A stretch of DNA of 39,123 nucleotides from Tissierellia bacterium (GTDB lineage: Bacteria; Bacillota; Clostridia; Tissierellales; Peptoniphilaceae), in the NCBI GenBank assembly GCA_012728295.1, contig JAAYFJ010000054.1:1-39123 (forward strand), in the 5' to 3' direction. Shown one piece after another: positions 7,584 through 15,871 of this stretch; the first letter of the stretch is position 1; each line of letters begins with the position of its first letter. Both the position numbers and the translations under genes were made by a program. The notes under the pieces were generated by a model that made no database searches, was not told where the DNA came from, and was given only the letters and a program-made list of their open reading frames with translations.

Positions 7584-7991
7584 ATGAAAACAAAAGCAGT
7601 TGTAGCTATTGCTATCTTGATTGTGTTTGCACTAATGCTAGCATCCTGTGGAGGAAATGAAGTAGTTATCAATGAAGAATATGTTGGTAAATATAATGTA
7701 ACCAAAGGTATTCTTAGCGGAATCGAAGTTGACGCAGCAAGCAGTGGTATCAAGCTTAATATTGAAGTATCAGCTAATGGGAAAGTACTTATATATGAGC
7801 CAGGAGAAGATGGAAAGCGTATTGATGAGGAGACAGGCTCTGCAACACAAGCTGACGATGGGCTAATATTTAAATTAAAATCACAAAAAGAAGATGTTAA
7901 ATTCATTAAAGGAGCCGATGGCACATATCAAATGGATATCAAGGAAGAAGGAATGGAATTTACACTTGTTTTTGAGAAAGTAGCTGAGTAG
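7584..7991 (+). CDS. Small lipoprotein, lipocalin-like beta domain (paralogue 2)
   Basis: It is similar in plan to the preceding lipoprotein: signal peptide with lipobox LASC (modified Cys near residue 22) and GG after it, an EYVGKYNV strand aligned with EFVGKYKL, an SANGK turn aligned with SADGK, and the ending EEGMEFTLVFEKVAE aligned with EEGETMVLIFEKATE. The central parts have diverged strongly, so the duplication is old or selection is relaxed there. AAGGAGGAG precedes the ATG by 7 bases. A separate terminator follows, and the 208-base gap before it holds a small hairpin CACAG/CTGTG (about 7464-7482), so it is probably transcribed independently. Function unknown. Confidence 0.85.
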   Translation: MKTKAVVAIAILIVFALMLASCGGNEVVINEEYVGKYNVTKGILSGIEVDAASSGIKLNIEVSANGKVLIYEPGEDGKRIDEETGSATQADDGLIFKLKSQKEDVKFIKGADGTYQMDIKEEGMEFTLVFEKVAE

Positions 7992-7997
7992 ACAAAA

Positions 7998-8039
7998 GAA
8001 CCTCTTTGGAACAACCAAAGAGGTTCGATATTATTTTTT
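7998..8039 (+). terminator. Intrinsic terminator after lipoprotein 2
   Basis: A 12-base-pair stem GAACCTCTTTGG/CCAAAGAGGTTC (7998-8009 with 8015-8026) with loop AACAA is followed, after GATATTA, by TTTTTT. It lies just before the end of the convergent gene. Confidence 0.85.
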
Positions 8040-8054
8040 GTAGTAAGCTAGAAG

Positions 8055-8552
8055 TCATTCAGTCACTAATATTACTATGTCATCTAGCGGATAGTCTTTT
8101 GGAATTTCATAGACCCCTGGCTTGATTTTGTCTGATAACCCTAAGTTATTAATCTTTTCTGTAAACTTACCTGCTTCTGTAATTAAACCGTTTTGCAATA
8201 ATAATGCGTCAATATCAGATAATTCATGATTTTCAGGTACAGTAATGGAGATAAGTGCTTTTTCATTATCTTTATTTTCTTTAGATTCTGGAATGCTCTC
8301 GCTCGTGTTATCTGGGGATGAGACCTCATTATTATCAGTGATGGCGGTACTTTCTTCGTTTGAAGTATTCCCTTCACTAGATTTTACAACTCCTGATACC
8401 AAAGGAATATCTTCATTTGATAATCTATGTGTAAACATGGAGTCTAATCTCCATGCAATAACACCAACTACTATTAATATAATAAGTAGTATTATCACAT
8501 AATCCTTTAATGCATATAAGAAGTCTAATATTTTAGAAAAAATTGATTTCAT
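8055..8552 (-). CDS. Short membrane protein with MltG-like (YceG N-terminal, LysM-like) domain
   Basis: The 165-residue protein has an N-terminal membrane helix (about 18-36: VIILLIILIVVGVIAW), a Ser/Glu/Asn-rich low-complexity linker (about 55-105) and a C-terminal segment ITVPENHELSDIDALL...NGLI...GVYEIPKDYPLDDIV. That last part resembles the small domain preceding the catalytic part of MltG lytic transglycosylases (pattern IPEG...IA..L...GLI...GTY.IP...). The MltG catalytic domain is absent, so it is not itself expected to cleave glycan strands. Clostridia often carry such short MltG-like proteins; their role is not known to me. It may be a membrane-anchored wall-associated or regulatory protein. 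Confidence 0.75.
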   Translation of the reverse strand: MKSIFSKILDFLYALKDYVIILLIILIVVGVIAWRLDSMFTHRLSNEDIPLVSGVVKSSEGNTSNEESTAITDNNEVSSPDNTSESIPESKENKDNEKALISITVPENHELSDIDALLLQNGLITEAGKFTEKINNLGLSDKIKPGVYEIPKDYPLDDIVILVTE

Positions 8553-8613
8553 ATGAACCTCTCTTCAGATTTATTTTAAAATAGTTATTTTTCAGCTATA
8601 ATAGAATAATAGT

Positions 8614-8641
8614 ATTATAACATAAACGTGAAATAAGTAAA
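8614..8641 (-). promoter_or_regulatory. Candidate promoter for the MltG-like gene
   Basis: On the minus strand TTTACT (8636-8641) is separated by 16 bases from a consensus TATAAT (8614-8619), about 60 bases before the start codon at 8552. Confidence 0.45.
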
Positions 8642-8717
8642 ATGTGGAGACAGGATATTGTTTTTATAAGTGATTTACTGAATATTTTTATTAACAATAA
8701 AAGAAATGAGGTTCGAT

Positions 8718-9701
8718 GTGGTAGAGTTAACTGTTGATAGTAACCAAGAAGAACAGAGGTTAGACAGATTTTTAAAAAAATATTTAAACCAAGCACCGAG
8801 CGCGTTTATATACCGGATGATACGCAAAAAGAATATTAAAGTTAACGGTGCTAAAACATCTCCGGAAACTATGTTAAAACTGGGAGATGTTGTTAATATT
8901 TATTTGTCTGATGAAACCTTGAAGAAAATGAGAAAAGATAGAAAGCAGATCAAGCATGGGAGAAGTCTTCAAATAGCATATGAAGACGATAATTTTATTA
9001 TCATTAATAAGCCAGCTGGACTAATTACTCATTGTAGCATGAAATATAGCAGCGGATATGAGGACAATGTGGTAGATAGAATGTTGAGCTATTTACAAGA
9101 AACCGGTAAATATATTCCAAGAAAGAATTCAACATTTACCCCTGCTCTAGTAAATCGTTTAGATAGAAACACCTCGGGGATCTTAATCGGTTGCATTAAT
9201 TATCGTAGTGTTAAAGCTTTTAATGAAGCGATTAGAAACCAGGATGTAGAAAGATATTATTTAGCTGTAGTTAAAGGGGTTGCACAATCTCGTACTGGAA
9301 AGGCATATATAAGGAGAAATGAAGATAAAAACATAACTTCAATAACCCGAAACCCTAATACAGATGATAAGCTTATTGAAACCTCGATGAAACCTATTGC
9401 TGATAACGGCGAGTACTCTCTTGTAGAGGTTAAAATTGAAACAGGAAGAACTCATCAAATAAGAACTCAATTACCGGCTTGGGGATTTCCAATTGTAGGT
9501 GATAGAAAGTATGGGGACAAAGATTCTAATGAACTCGCTACTAAATGGGGTTTAAATAGGCAGTGGCTACATGCATATAAAGTAGTCTTAAACGGGCTTA
9601 AAGGAGATATGAGTTATGCAAATGGAATGATTTTTGAGTCTCCGATTGCAAATGATTTAGTAGAAATTTCTGACACGATTAAACGAGGAGAAATCTTATG
9701 A
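8718..9701 (+). CDS. RluA-family pseudouridine synthase (RluC/RluD-like)
   Basis: It converts uridine to pseudouridine in rRNA or tRNA. An N-terminal S4 RNA-binding domain (RLDRFLKKYL...IRKKNIKVNG...LGDVVNIYL) is followed by the catalytic domain with the aspartate in VNRLDRNTSG and the family end motif GRTHQIRTQL...VGDRKYG. The usual His of the HRLD motif is Asn here, as also in the second copy at 34732. The start is GTG 8718, which has GAGG 6 bases upstream; ATG 8706 is in frame but overlaps that site. It is the first gene of a run of seven co-oriented genes and overlaps the next by 4 bases (ATGA). The target site cannot be told. Confidence 0.9.
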   Translation: MVELTVDSNQEEQRLDRFLKKYLNQAPSAFIYRMIRKKNIKVNGAKTSPETMLKLGDVVNIYLSDETLKKMRKDRKQIKHGRSLQIAYEDDNFIIINKPAGLITHCSMKYSSGYEDNVVDRMLSYLQETGKYIPRKNSTFTPALVNRLDRNTSGILIGCINYRSVKAFNEAIRNQDVERYYLAVVKGVAQSRTGKAYIRRNEDKNITSITRNPNTDDKLIETSMKPIADNGEYSLVEVKIETGRTHQIRTQLPAWGFPIVGDRKYGDKDSNELATKWGLNRQWLHAYKVVLNGLKGDMSYANGMIFESPIANDLVEISDTIKRGEIL

Positions 9702-11353
9702 TAACTGTAAAACTAAAGGGTTATGGAGAAATAGAAGTTGAAAAGAATTCGACACTGCTAGATATAATTAAGGAACTGGAGCCAGAGAATTACCGTAGAT
9801 ATTTAGGTGCTATTTATGACCAGCAAGTGCAGTCTTTAACTTATCCTATAAAAAAGCCAATGCAGGTTGAATTGCTAGATATTACAACTGTTTGGGGATA
9901 TAGGATATATACGAAAACTGTTTCGGCAATTTTTGTAATGGCTTGTGAAGAGTTATTTAAACATTCAAAAGTCAAGTTACAACATTTTTTAGGATCAGGA
10001 TTATATGCGGAATTTGAAAGAAATATAAGTATTTCCCATGGAATGATATCAGAAATCGAAAAAAAAATGAGGGAAATAGTGGAGGCGGACATTCCAATTG
10101 TAAAAGAATTTTTATCTAAAGAAGAAATAATTGAATTTGCTAAAAACAGAGGTTTAGATGAATCTGTTGCTTTATATGAAACCACAAATAAATCAGGTGA
10201 TGAGGTTCATTATATTGGAGAATTCAGCGATATTTTTCAGGGAAGTCTTGCACCATCCACCGGTTTTGTAAGAGCTTTTGCTTTGAAATATTATTTCCCA
10301 GGGGTGCTAATAGTTTTTCCAAGTTTTAAGAACAACTATAATATTAATAATTATGTAGAGCAAAAAAAACTAGCTAAGATATTTAGTGAGGCTTCTGAGT
10401 GGGCTGAAATAATGGGGTTAGCTTATTTGGGTAGTCTTAATAAGTTGATTTGCTCAGGAGAAGTAGGGGATGTTATACGAATAGCTGAGGCTTTACAAGA
10501 GAAAAAGATAATGAGAATAGCAGACTCTATTAAAGAGGACTTAGATATTAGATTGGTGCTAATTTCTGGGCCATCTTCATCTGGGAAAACGTCATTTGCT
10601 CATAGACTGTCCATAGCTCTAAAGGTAAATGGATTAAGTCCAGTTACAATTTCTATGGATGATTACTTTGTAAATAGAGAAGATACTCCTAGAAAAGAAA
10701 ATGGAGACTATGATTTTGAGTCAATTGAAGCTATAGATTTAGCTCAATTAAACCGAGATTTAATATGCTTACTAGAAGGGGAAGAAGTGGAAATACCAAA
10801 GTTCGACTTTAAGACAGGATCTAGAAAGTCATCTGGGAAAGTGTTAAAAGTAGATAAACTTCAACCGATTATAGTTGAAGGAATCCATGGGCTAAACCCT
10901 GCACTGAGCTTAGATATCCCGGATATGAATAAGTACAAAATATATATTTCTGCATTAACTCAATTAAATATTGATGCTCACAATAGAATTCCAACTACGG
11001 ATACAAGGTTACTAAGACGATTAGTTAGAGATTATCAGTTTAGAGGCTTTCTACCTGAGAGAACTTTTGAGATCTGGGAAGGCGTTAGAAAGGGCGAGGA
11101 TGTAAATATTTTTCCGTATCAAGAGAATGCAGATGTGATGTTCAATTCAGCCTTGGCATATGAACTTGGGGTATTAAAAAAATATGCTATTCCATTGTTG
11201 CAGTTGGTAGATAAAAACTCTCCTTGGCATATGGAATCAGTTAAATTATTGCACTTTTTAAGTTACTTTAAAGATATTGATCAAGATGAACTAATCCCCA
11301 ACAACTCTATTCTGAGAGAGTTTATTGGCGGATCGACTTTTGATGTACATTGA
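9698..11353 (+). CDS. Nucleoside kinase with TGS/threonyl-tRNA-synthetase-like N-terminus
   Basis: The C-terminal half is a P-loop kinase of the uridine kinase/phosphoribulokinase family: Walker A GPSSSGKTS near residue 289, the Mg-binding DDYF motif, the ENGDYDFE...D substrate region, and IIVEGIHGLN. The N-terminal part begins with a TGS-like ubiquitin fold (about 1-60: GEIEVEKNSTLLDI) followed by a segment like the ThrRS/AlaRS second additional domain (about 60-230). This architecture is known in Firmicutes as an Udk-like nucleoside kinase; salvage of uridine/cytidine is the likely role, and the use of the synthetase-like part is unknown. Coupled to the upstream gene by a 4-base overlap. 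Confidence 0.9.
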   Translation: MITVKLKGYGEIEVEKNSTLLDIIKELEPENYRRYLGAIYDQQVQSLTYPIKKPMQVELLDITTVWGYRIYTKTVSAIFVMACEELFKHSKVKLQHFLGSGLYAEFERNISISHGMISEIEKKMREIVEADIPIVKEFLSKEEIIEFAKNRGLDESVALYETTNKSGDEVHYIGEFSDIFQGSLAPSTGFVRAFALKYYFPGVLIVFPSFKNNYNINNYVEQKKLAKIFSEASEWAEIMGLAYLGSLNKLICSGEVGDVIRIAEALQEKKIMRIADSIKEDLDIRLVLISGPSSSGKTSFAHRLSIALKVNGLSPVTISMDDYFVNREDTPRKENGDYDFESIEAIDLAQLNRDLICLLEGEEVEIPKFDFKTGSRKSSGKVLKVDKLQPIIVEGIHGLNPALSLDIPDMNKYKIYISALTQLNIDAHNRIPTTDTRLLRRLVRDYQFRGFLPERTFEIWEGVRKGEDVNIFPYQENADVMFNSALAYELGVLKKYAIPLLQLVDKNSPWHMESVKLLHFLSYFKDIDQDELIPNNSILREFIGGSTFDVH

Positions 11354-11361
11354 GGTGGAAA

Positions 11362-12252
11362 ATGGATTTAACCAGCATTATTTCGATAGGAAGAGCAAGG
11401 ACGAAGGAAGGCATAGTGGCAGATTATATTCCCGAACTAGCTAAACAGAACCCGAATCTAATAGCATGTGGAGTACAGGACAATAAAGGGGGTATATACG
11501 TAGCTGGCGATTACAAAGATACATTTTCGTTACAGAGTATAACCAAAGTATTTTCTTTAATACTGGCATTATCAAGATATGGAGAGGAAGCTTTGTATGA
11601 AAAAGTTGGTTTTCAATCTTCTGCACAACCTTTTAACACCTTGGAGGGATTAGATGAGCCTCCATATAGAGCTCCAAATCCCATGTTAAACTCAGGTGCA
11701 ATCGCTGTGACGGGCATGTTGGGCAATGAAGTAGCTGAGAATTTAATTGAGTATATTAAAACTTGGACTAAGTACGACAATTTTTTTGTAGATGGGCAGG
11801 TAGCGTTATCAGAAGAAGAAACTGGATACAGAAACATGGCCATTGGATATCTTATGAAAAGTAGAAATAGGATTGAAGGCTCAGTCGAACAGGTATTGAG
11901 GGAATATTTTAGACAATGTGCAATATCAACGGACACAGAAGGATTACTGAGATTAGCTGGATGGATGGCATCTGGCTATAGAGGCATAGATGAATCTAAA
12001 ATATCGAACGATAGAATTCAAAGGCTTGTTATGGCAATGATGCTTACAGGAGGCCTATATGATGGAAGTACTAAATTTGTTGCTAATACTACCGTTCCTG
12101 CAAAATCAGGAGTAGGAGGAGGAATCCTAGCATATAAACCAGGTAATTATGGATATGCTGTATTTGGTCCAGCGTTAGATTCTAATGGAAACTCAATTGG
12201 TGGTTTATCAATGCTGGAAGAACTTGTAAAGATAACGGAGGGGTCTTTATGA
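11362..12252 (+). CDS. glsA: Glutaminase A
   Basis: It hydrolyses L-glutamine to glutamate and ammonia. The serine-hydrolase fold of the glutaminase/beta-lactamase superfamily is recognised from the catalytic SxxK in SLQSITKVF (near residue 59), PPYRAPNPMLNSGAIA, GYRNMAIGYL and the C-terminal PAKSGVGGGILA. The length of 296 residues is usual for bacterial GlsA. The start is ATG 11362, which has GAGGTGG 4-5 bases upstream; the open frame runs back to 11350, where it would use an unsupported TTG overlapping the preceding stop. It overlaps the glucokinase start by 4 bases. Confidence 0.94.
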   Translation: MDLTSIISIGRARTKEGIVADYIPELAKQNPNLIACGVQDNKGGIYVAGDYKDTFSLQSITKVFSLILALSRYGEEALYEKVGFQSSAQPFNTLEGLDEPPYRAPNPMLNSGAIAVTGMLGNEVAENLIEYIKTWTKYDNFFVDGQVALSEEETGYRNMAIGYLMKSRNRIEGSVEQVLREYFRQCAISTDTEGLLRLAGWMASGYRGIDESKISNDRIQRLVMAMMLTGGLYDGSTKFVANTTVPAKSGVGGGILAYKPGNYGYAVFGPALDSNGNSIGGLSMLEELVKITEGSL

Positions 12253-13157
12253 GCCTGTTAAATAGAGGAAAAGTCATTGCGTTAGACATTGGCGGTACAA
12301 ACTTAAGAGCTGGAATAGTATATGATGATGGCACTATATTAGAAGCAATCAACAGACCAACTGATACTAATAAAGAAGTGGTGCTTAACAATATGGTAGA
12401 CATGATTAGATTGTTGAAAGAAAAGCATCCAGACGTTTATGGCATTGGAATAGGTACACCAGGAACGGTTGATACTAACAAAGGGATAGTTACTGCTATT
12501 GGTGGTAATATTAGAGATTGGTCAAATACTAACATTAAAGGAGTAATAGAAGATAGAGTTGATGGTCTATCGGTATTTGTAGATAATGATGCAAATTGTG
12601 CTGCTTTGGCAGAATACTATTATGGGGCAGGTATTGGCTCTGAAACTATGGTAATGCTTACCTTAGGCACAGGCCTTGGTGGCGCTATCGTATACCGAGG
12701 GGAAGTGCTTAGGGGAAGTCATTATCAGGGAGGCGAGGTAGGACACGGCATTCTCTATCCTAAAGGTAGAAAGTGTTTTTGTGGACAGAATGGATGTGTA
12801 GAGAAGTACATTTCAGGAACTGGCCTCGAATTAAACTATGAGGAGCTTTCCGGTAAAAGAATTAGTGGAGAAGAAATAATAGAAAGATACTATATAGATG
12901 AAATGGCTAAAAAGAGCGTAAAAAAAATGGCAATGGATTTGGGGATATACTTGGCTAATCTTAAGAATGTAGTGGATCCTGAGGTTGTTGTATTTGGTGG
13001 AGGAGTAGTTAAATCTCATAGATACTGGTGGGATGAAATGATTAAATGCTATGGAGAAGAAGTTAACCGAGATAGTGGCATAACATTTAAACGTGCACAA
13101 TATGAAAACAAATCTGGAATGTTAGGTGCTGCAATATTAGCAAGGAAAAATCTATGA
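12249..13157 (+). CDS. glk: ROK-family glucokinase
   Basis: This sugar kinase phosphorylates glucose (or a related hexose) with ATP. It has the ROK layout: phosphate-binding ALDIGGTNLRAG at the N-terminus, GIGTPGTVD, the catalytic DNDANCAALAE, TLGTGLGG, the zinc-binding cysteine cluster in CFCGQNGCVE, and FGGGVV near the end. The 302-residue length is typical. Because ROK members also include N-acetylmannosamine kinases and fructokinases, substrate assignment is moderate. GGAGGGG lies 5 bases before the ATG, and both ends overlap neighbours by 4 bases. Confidence 0.92.
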   Translation: MSLLNRGKVIALDIGGTNLRAGIVYDDGTILEAINRPTDTNKEVVLNNMVDMIRLLKEKHPDVYGIGIGTPGTVDTNKGIVTAIGGNIRDWSNTNIKGVIEDRVDGLSVFVDNDANCAALAEYYYGAGIGSETMVMLTLGTGLGGAIVYRGEVLRGSHYQGGEVGHGILYPKGRKCFCGQNGCVEKYISGTGLELNYEELSGKRISGEEIIERYYIDEMAKKSVKKMAMDLGIYLANLKNVVDPEVVVFGGGVVKSHRYWWDEMIKCYGEEVNRDSGITFKRAQYENKSGMLGAAILARKNL

Positions 13158-15871
13158 AAAAAACAATTAAAGTATTTAAGCTGCCTTCTGGAGAAGATGG
13201 TAGCTTTATATATAATGACTTAATAAGTACCGGTAAATTTTCTAATATTTGGGCTTTTTTTAACTCCGTGGAGGAGCTTAATAAAAGAGAATTTGATCTG
13301 TTGGAAAAACACAATGGATATCACGGTATCAAATGGTTTACATGGAAAAACTGGGCTTTAAATAAAGAAGAGAACATACTGAGCGATTCCATGAAATGGA
13401 GAATGTGTAAAACCGCAATAGATAAGCTTGGAAGAGAAGCGGTGTTCCCGATTAATAAACTGATAAATAGTAAAGGCTATTTGGAACAAATGGTAAAGTT
13501 GTTTGAAGATATAAAAAGAAGTGGAATAACAGAACTGAATGCTGATTTACTCCAAAACTCTTCATCTATTTTTAAAGAATTAATAAGCATATATAATAAT
13601 TATAGTGAATTGATGATAGACAGAAATATATTTGATTTAGATACTAATAATATTAATGAAAGCAATCGACTAATCAAAAAAAACAAATGGGAAGTTGATA
13701 TTATTGTTATTGAAGATAAGGGCTCTTTTGATGGTTGGGAAATACCACTGCTTAAACATGCTTTAAAACTAGGAGTGGAGATTATTTTTATTATCCCAGA
13801 GGAATCAGAGACGAATTTTATTTCATCTTATTTGAATGCGGATGTAATAGAAACTTCAATAGAGAAAACCATAGAAAAACCCGTGATATCAAAGGTATTA
13901 AAGGCGTCATCTTTAGAGCTGTTGTGTGAAGAAGCCTTAATATGGGCTATGGAAAAAAGGGATTTGTCTCCAGAAATAATATTGTTAGACAGTAATATTT
14001 GGAATGCATTAATCGGAAAAGCTGAACAGTTAAACATTCCATTAATGTATAATTGGAGAACTCCTATTACTAAAAGTAAAAATGGAAGGTTTTTTCATTC
14101 GTATATTAAGTGGAGAGAAGACACAGATAATCAAGAGACAACTCAAGAACTTATGAGACAAGAGATGTGGCAATACTATATTGGTGAAAAATATGGTTAT
14201 AGAAATAGCGATGAGCATATTGATGAAGATTCATTTGAAATAGAGGATTCAAGCAAGTTAGATGAATTGTTAGATAAGGAATCATCAATTTTAGTTTTTG
14301 AAGCTATTAATAACATAGTTGAAGTAGTTGAGATTAAGTATACAGAAGAGGATTGGTCTTGGGTCAAACAAATATACAAATCCTTGACGAATTATAGTAA
14401 AGCCGCAGGTATTAACTCAGATGAAGTAACTAACATGTGGATGGAAGAGATTTTGGAAGGAAGCATATATTCCGTAGGTGAGGATTGTGGAATACATGTA
14501 ACTACCATCGAACAAAGTCTAGAGTCAAGAGGTGTATCTAGATTATTTCTTGGCGCAAGTTCAGAAGTTCCTGGGAAAGTTCAATTACCTTTTTATGCTT
14601 CAGGAAAGCTAGGGGAGGAAATTGAGACATTAGGCATTAGAGTAATCGGTATAGATAAGGTGGAGAAATGGAATAGAAAGCTAAGAGAAAGCTTGATTTC
14701 AACAAAAGGTGAACTAACTATTGGTTATGTAACTAGAGATTATTTAGACGAGAGCGTGCAGGGTGCATCAGAATGGGTTTACGACTACCTGGGAAATAGC
14801 GTAAAGTATGTTATTAGGAAGAGTTCATTCCAGTCCGATGAGCAATGGAGAAACGATAAGACAGGACAATTGAGATCAGTTAAAGATTATAAATTTGAAA
14901 GCAATGTACCGTTGGTGCAAAAAGTAAGATGGGAAGCTATTGATAAAAGAGCTGAAAGAAACCCTTTGTACATGGGGTTATGGGATATGAAAGATGCGAA
15001 CAATTCGTATTCTTACTCTGTAACAGCGTTGGAAAGATATAATTACTGCCCATTTGCATTCGGTTGTGATCAGATTTTCACTACTGAAAAGGATGAAAAC
15101 TCTGAGGCTCGCATGAAGCTTGGTAGTCTAATACACAGATGCTTAGAAATATATTATAAGAAAATTAAAAATGGCGATTTTGATTTTGATATAGTTAATG
15201 AAAATGTAATAATTGGTATTATAGACACCCTTTGGGGTGAATTAGATCAAAATAATAATCCTGAGTTATCAGATGGTGTTAAGGCGTGGGCCATTGAAAC
15301 ACTAACAAACTGGATTCAAATGGATTTAGAAAGATTGAAGAATGTAGTTCCAAAAACTTTTCCTAGTGAATTTGAACTGCAAATCTCTATGAAACGAACA
15401 GCAAAATCTGGAGACTACTGCATTTATGGTAAGATAGATAGAGTTGATTTGAGTGCAGATGGAGAAATGATAATAATAGATTACAAACAAAAAAATGCAC
15501 CGACGAGTGGAGATGCGGTGAATAATATTAGTTTGCAAATGCCCATATATACAAGTGCATTAGGTCAAGATAAAGTTATAGCAACGATGTATGGATTAAT
15601 ATCACCAGTAAAATATCAATATCTATTTAAGAATCCCGAAAAAGAGCTTAAGGATGGACGAAAAAGGCCTTATAATTTAACAAATTACGAAGAATATTTT
15701 GAGACCCTACATGTCTTGTTAGACGATATTGTAGATAATATTAGAGAAGGCAGGTATTTAGTCGAGCCTAAATTATGCTTCAAAGACTATTGTCCATATG
15801 CTGATATTTGCAGGTATAATGATGAAGAGGGGGAAAACAATGGAGATGGATCCGCAACGGATGGCGATTGA
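13154..15871 (+). CDS. addB: AddB-like subunit: inactive helicase fold with Fe-S PD-(D/E)XK nuclease
   Basis: This appears to be the partner of the next gene in a double-strand-break-processing helicase-nuclease. The C-terminal RecB-like nuclease domain has the GKIDRVDL...IIIDYKQ motif (about 760-776) and the AddB-type cysteines: one in NYCPFAFG (about 631) and CFKDYCPYADIC at the end (C-x4-C-x5-C), expected to hold a [4Fe-4S] cluster around the nuclease core. The N-terminus lacks the GxxGxGKS Walker A of classical AddB, so this half is probably structural. A stretch TTIEQSLESRGVSRLFLGAS resembles the degenerate helicase motif seen in AddB. It is shorter (905) than Bacillus AddB (about 1160). 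Overlaps glk by 4 bases and the next gene by 32. Confidence 0.82.
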   Translation: MKKTIKVFKLPSGEDGSFIYNDLISTGKFSNIWAFFNSVEELNKREFDLLEKHNGYHGIKWFTWKNWALNKEENILSDSMKWRMCKTAIDKLGREAVFPINKLINSKGYLEQMVKLFEDIKRSGITELNADLLQNSSSIFKELISIYNNYSELMIDRNIFDLDTNNINESNRLIKKNKWEVDIIVIEDKGSFDGWEIPLLKHALKLGVEIIFIIPEESETNFISSYLNADVIETSIEKTIEKPVISKVLKASSLELLCEEALIWAMEKRDLSPEIILLDSNIWNALIGKAEQLNIPLMYNWRTPITKSKNGRFFHSYIKWREDTDNQETTQELMRQEMWQYYIGEKYGYRNSDEHIDEDSFEIEDSSKLDELLDKESSILVFEAINNIVEVVEIKYTEEDWSWVKQIYKSLTNYSKAAGINSDEVTNMWMEEILEGSIYSVGEDCGIHVTTIEQSLESRGVSRLFLGASSEVPGKVQLPFYASGKLGEEIETLGIRVIGIDKVEKWNRKLRESLISTKGELTIGYVTRDYLDESVQGASEWVYDYLGNSVKYVIRKSSFQSDEQWRNDKTGQLRSVKDYKFESNVPLVQKVRWEAIDKRAERNPLYMGLWDMKDANNSYSYSVTALERYNYCPFAFGCDQIFTTEKDENSEARMKLGSLIHRCLEIYYKKIKNGDFDFDIVNENVIIGIIDTLWGELDQNNNPELSDGVKAWAIETLTNWIQMDLERLKNVVPKTFPSEFELQISMKRTAKSGDYCIYGKIDRVDLSADGEMIIIDYKQKNAPTSGDAVNNISLQMPIYTSALGQDKVIATMYGLISPVKYQYLFKNPEKELKDGRKRPYNLTNYEEYFETLHVLLDDIVDNIREGRYLVEPKLCFKDYCPYADICRYNDEEGENNGDGSATDGD

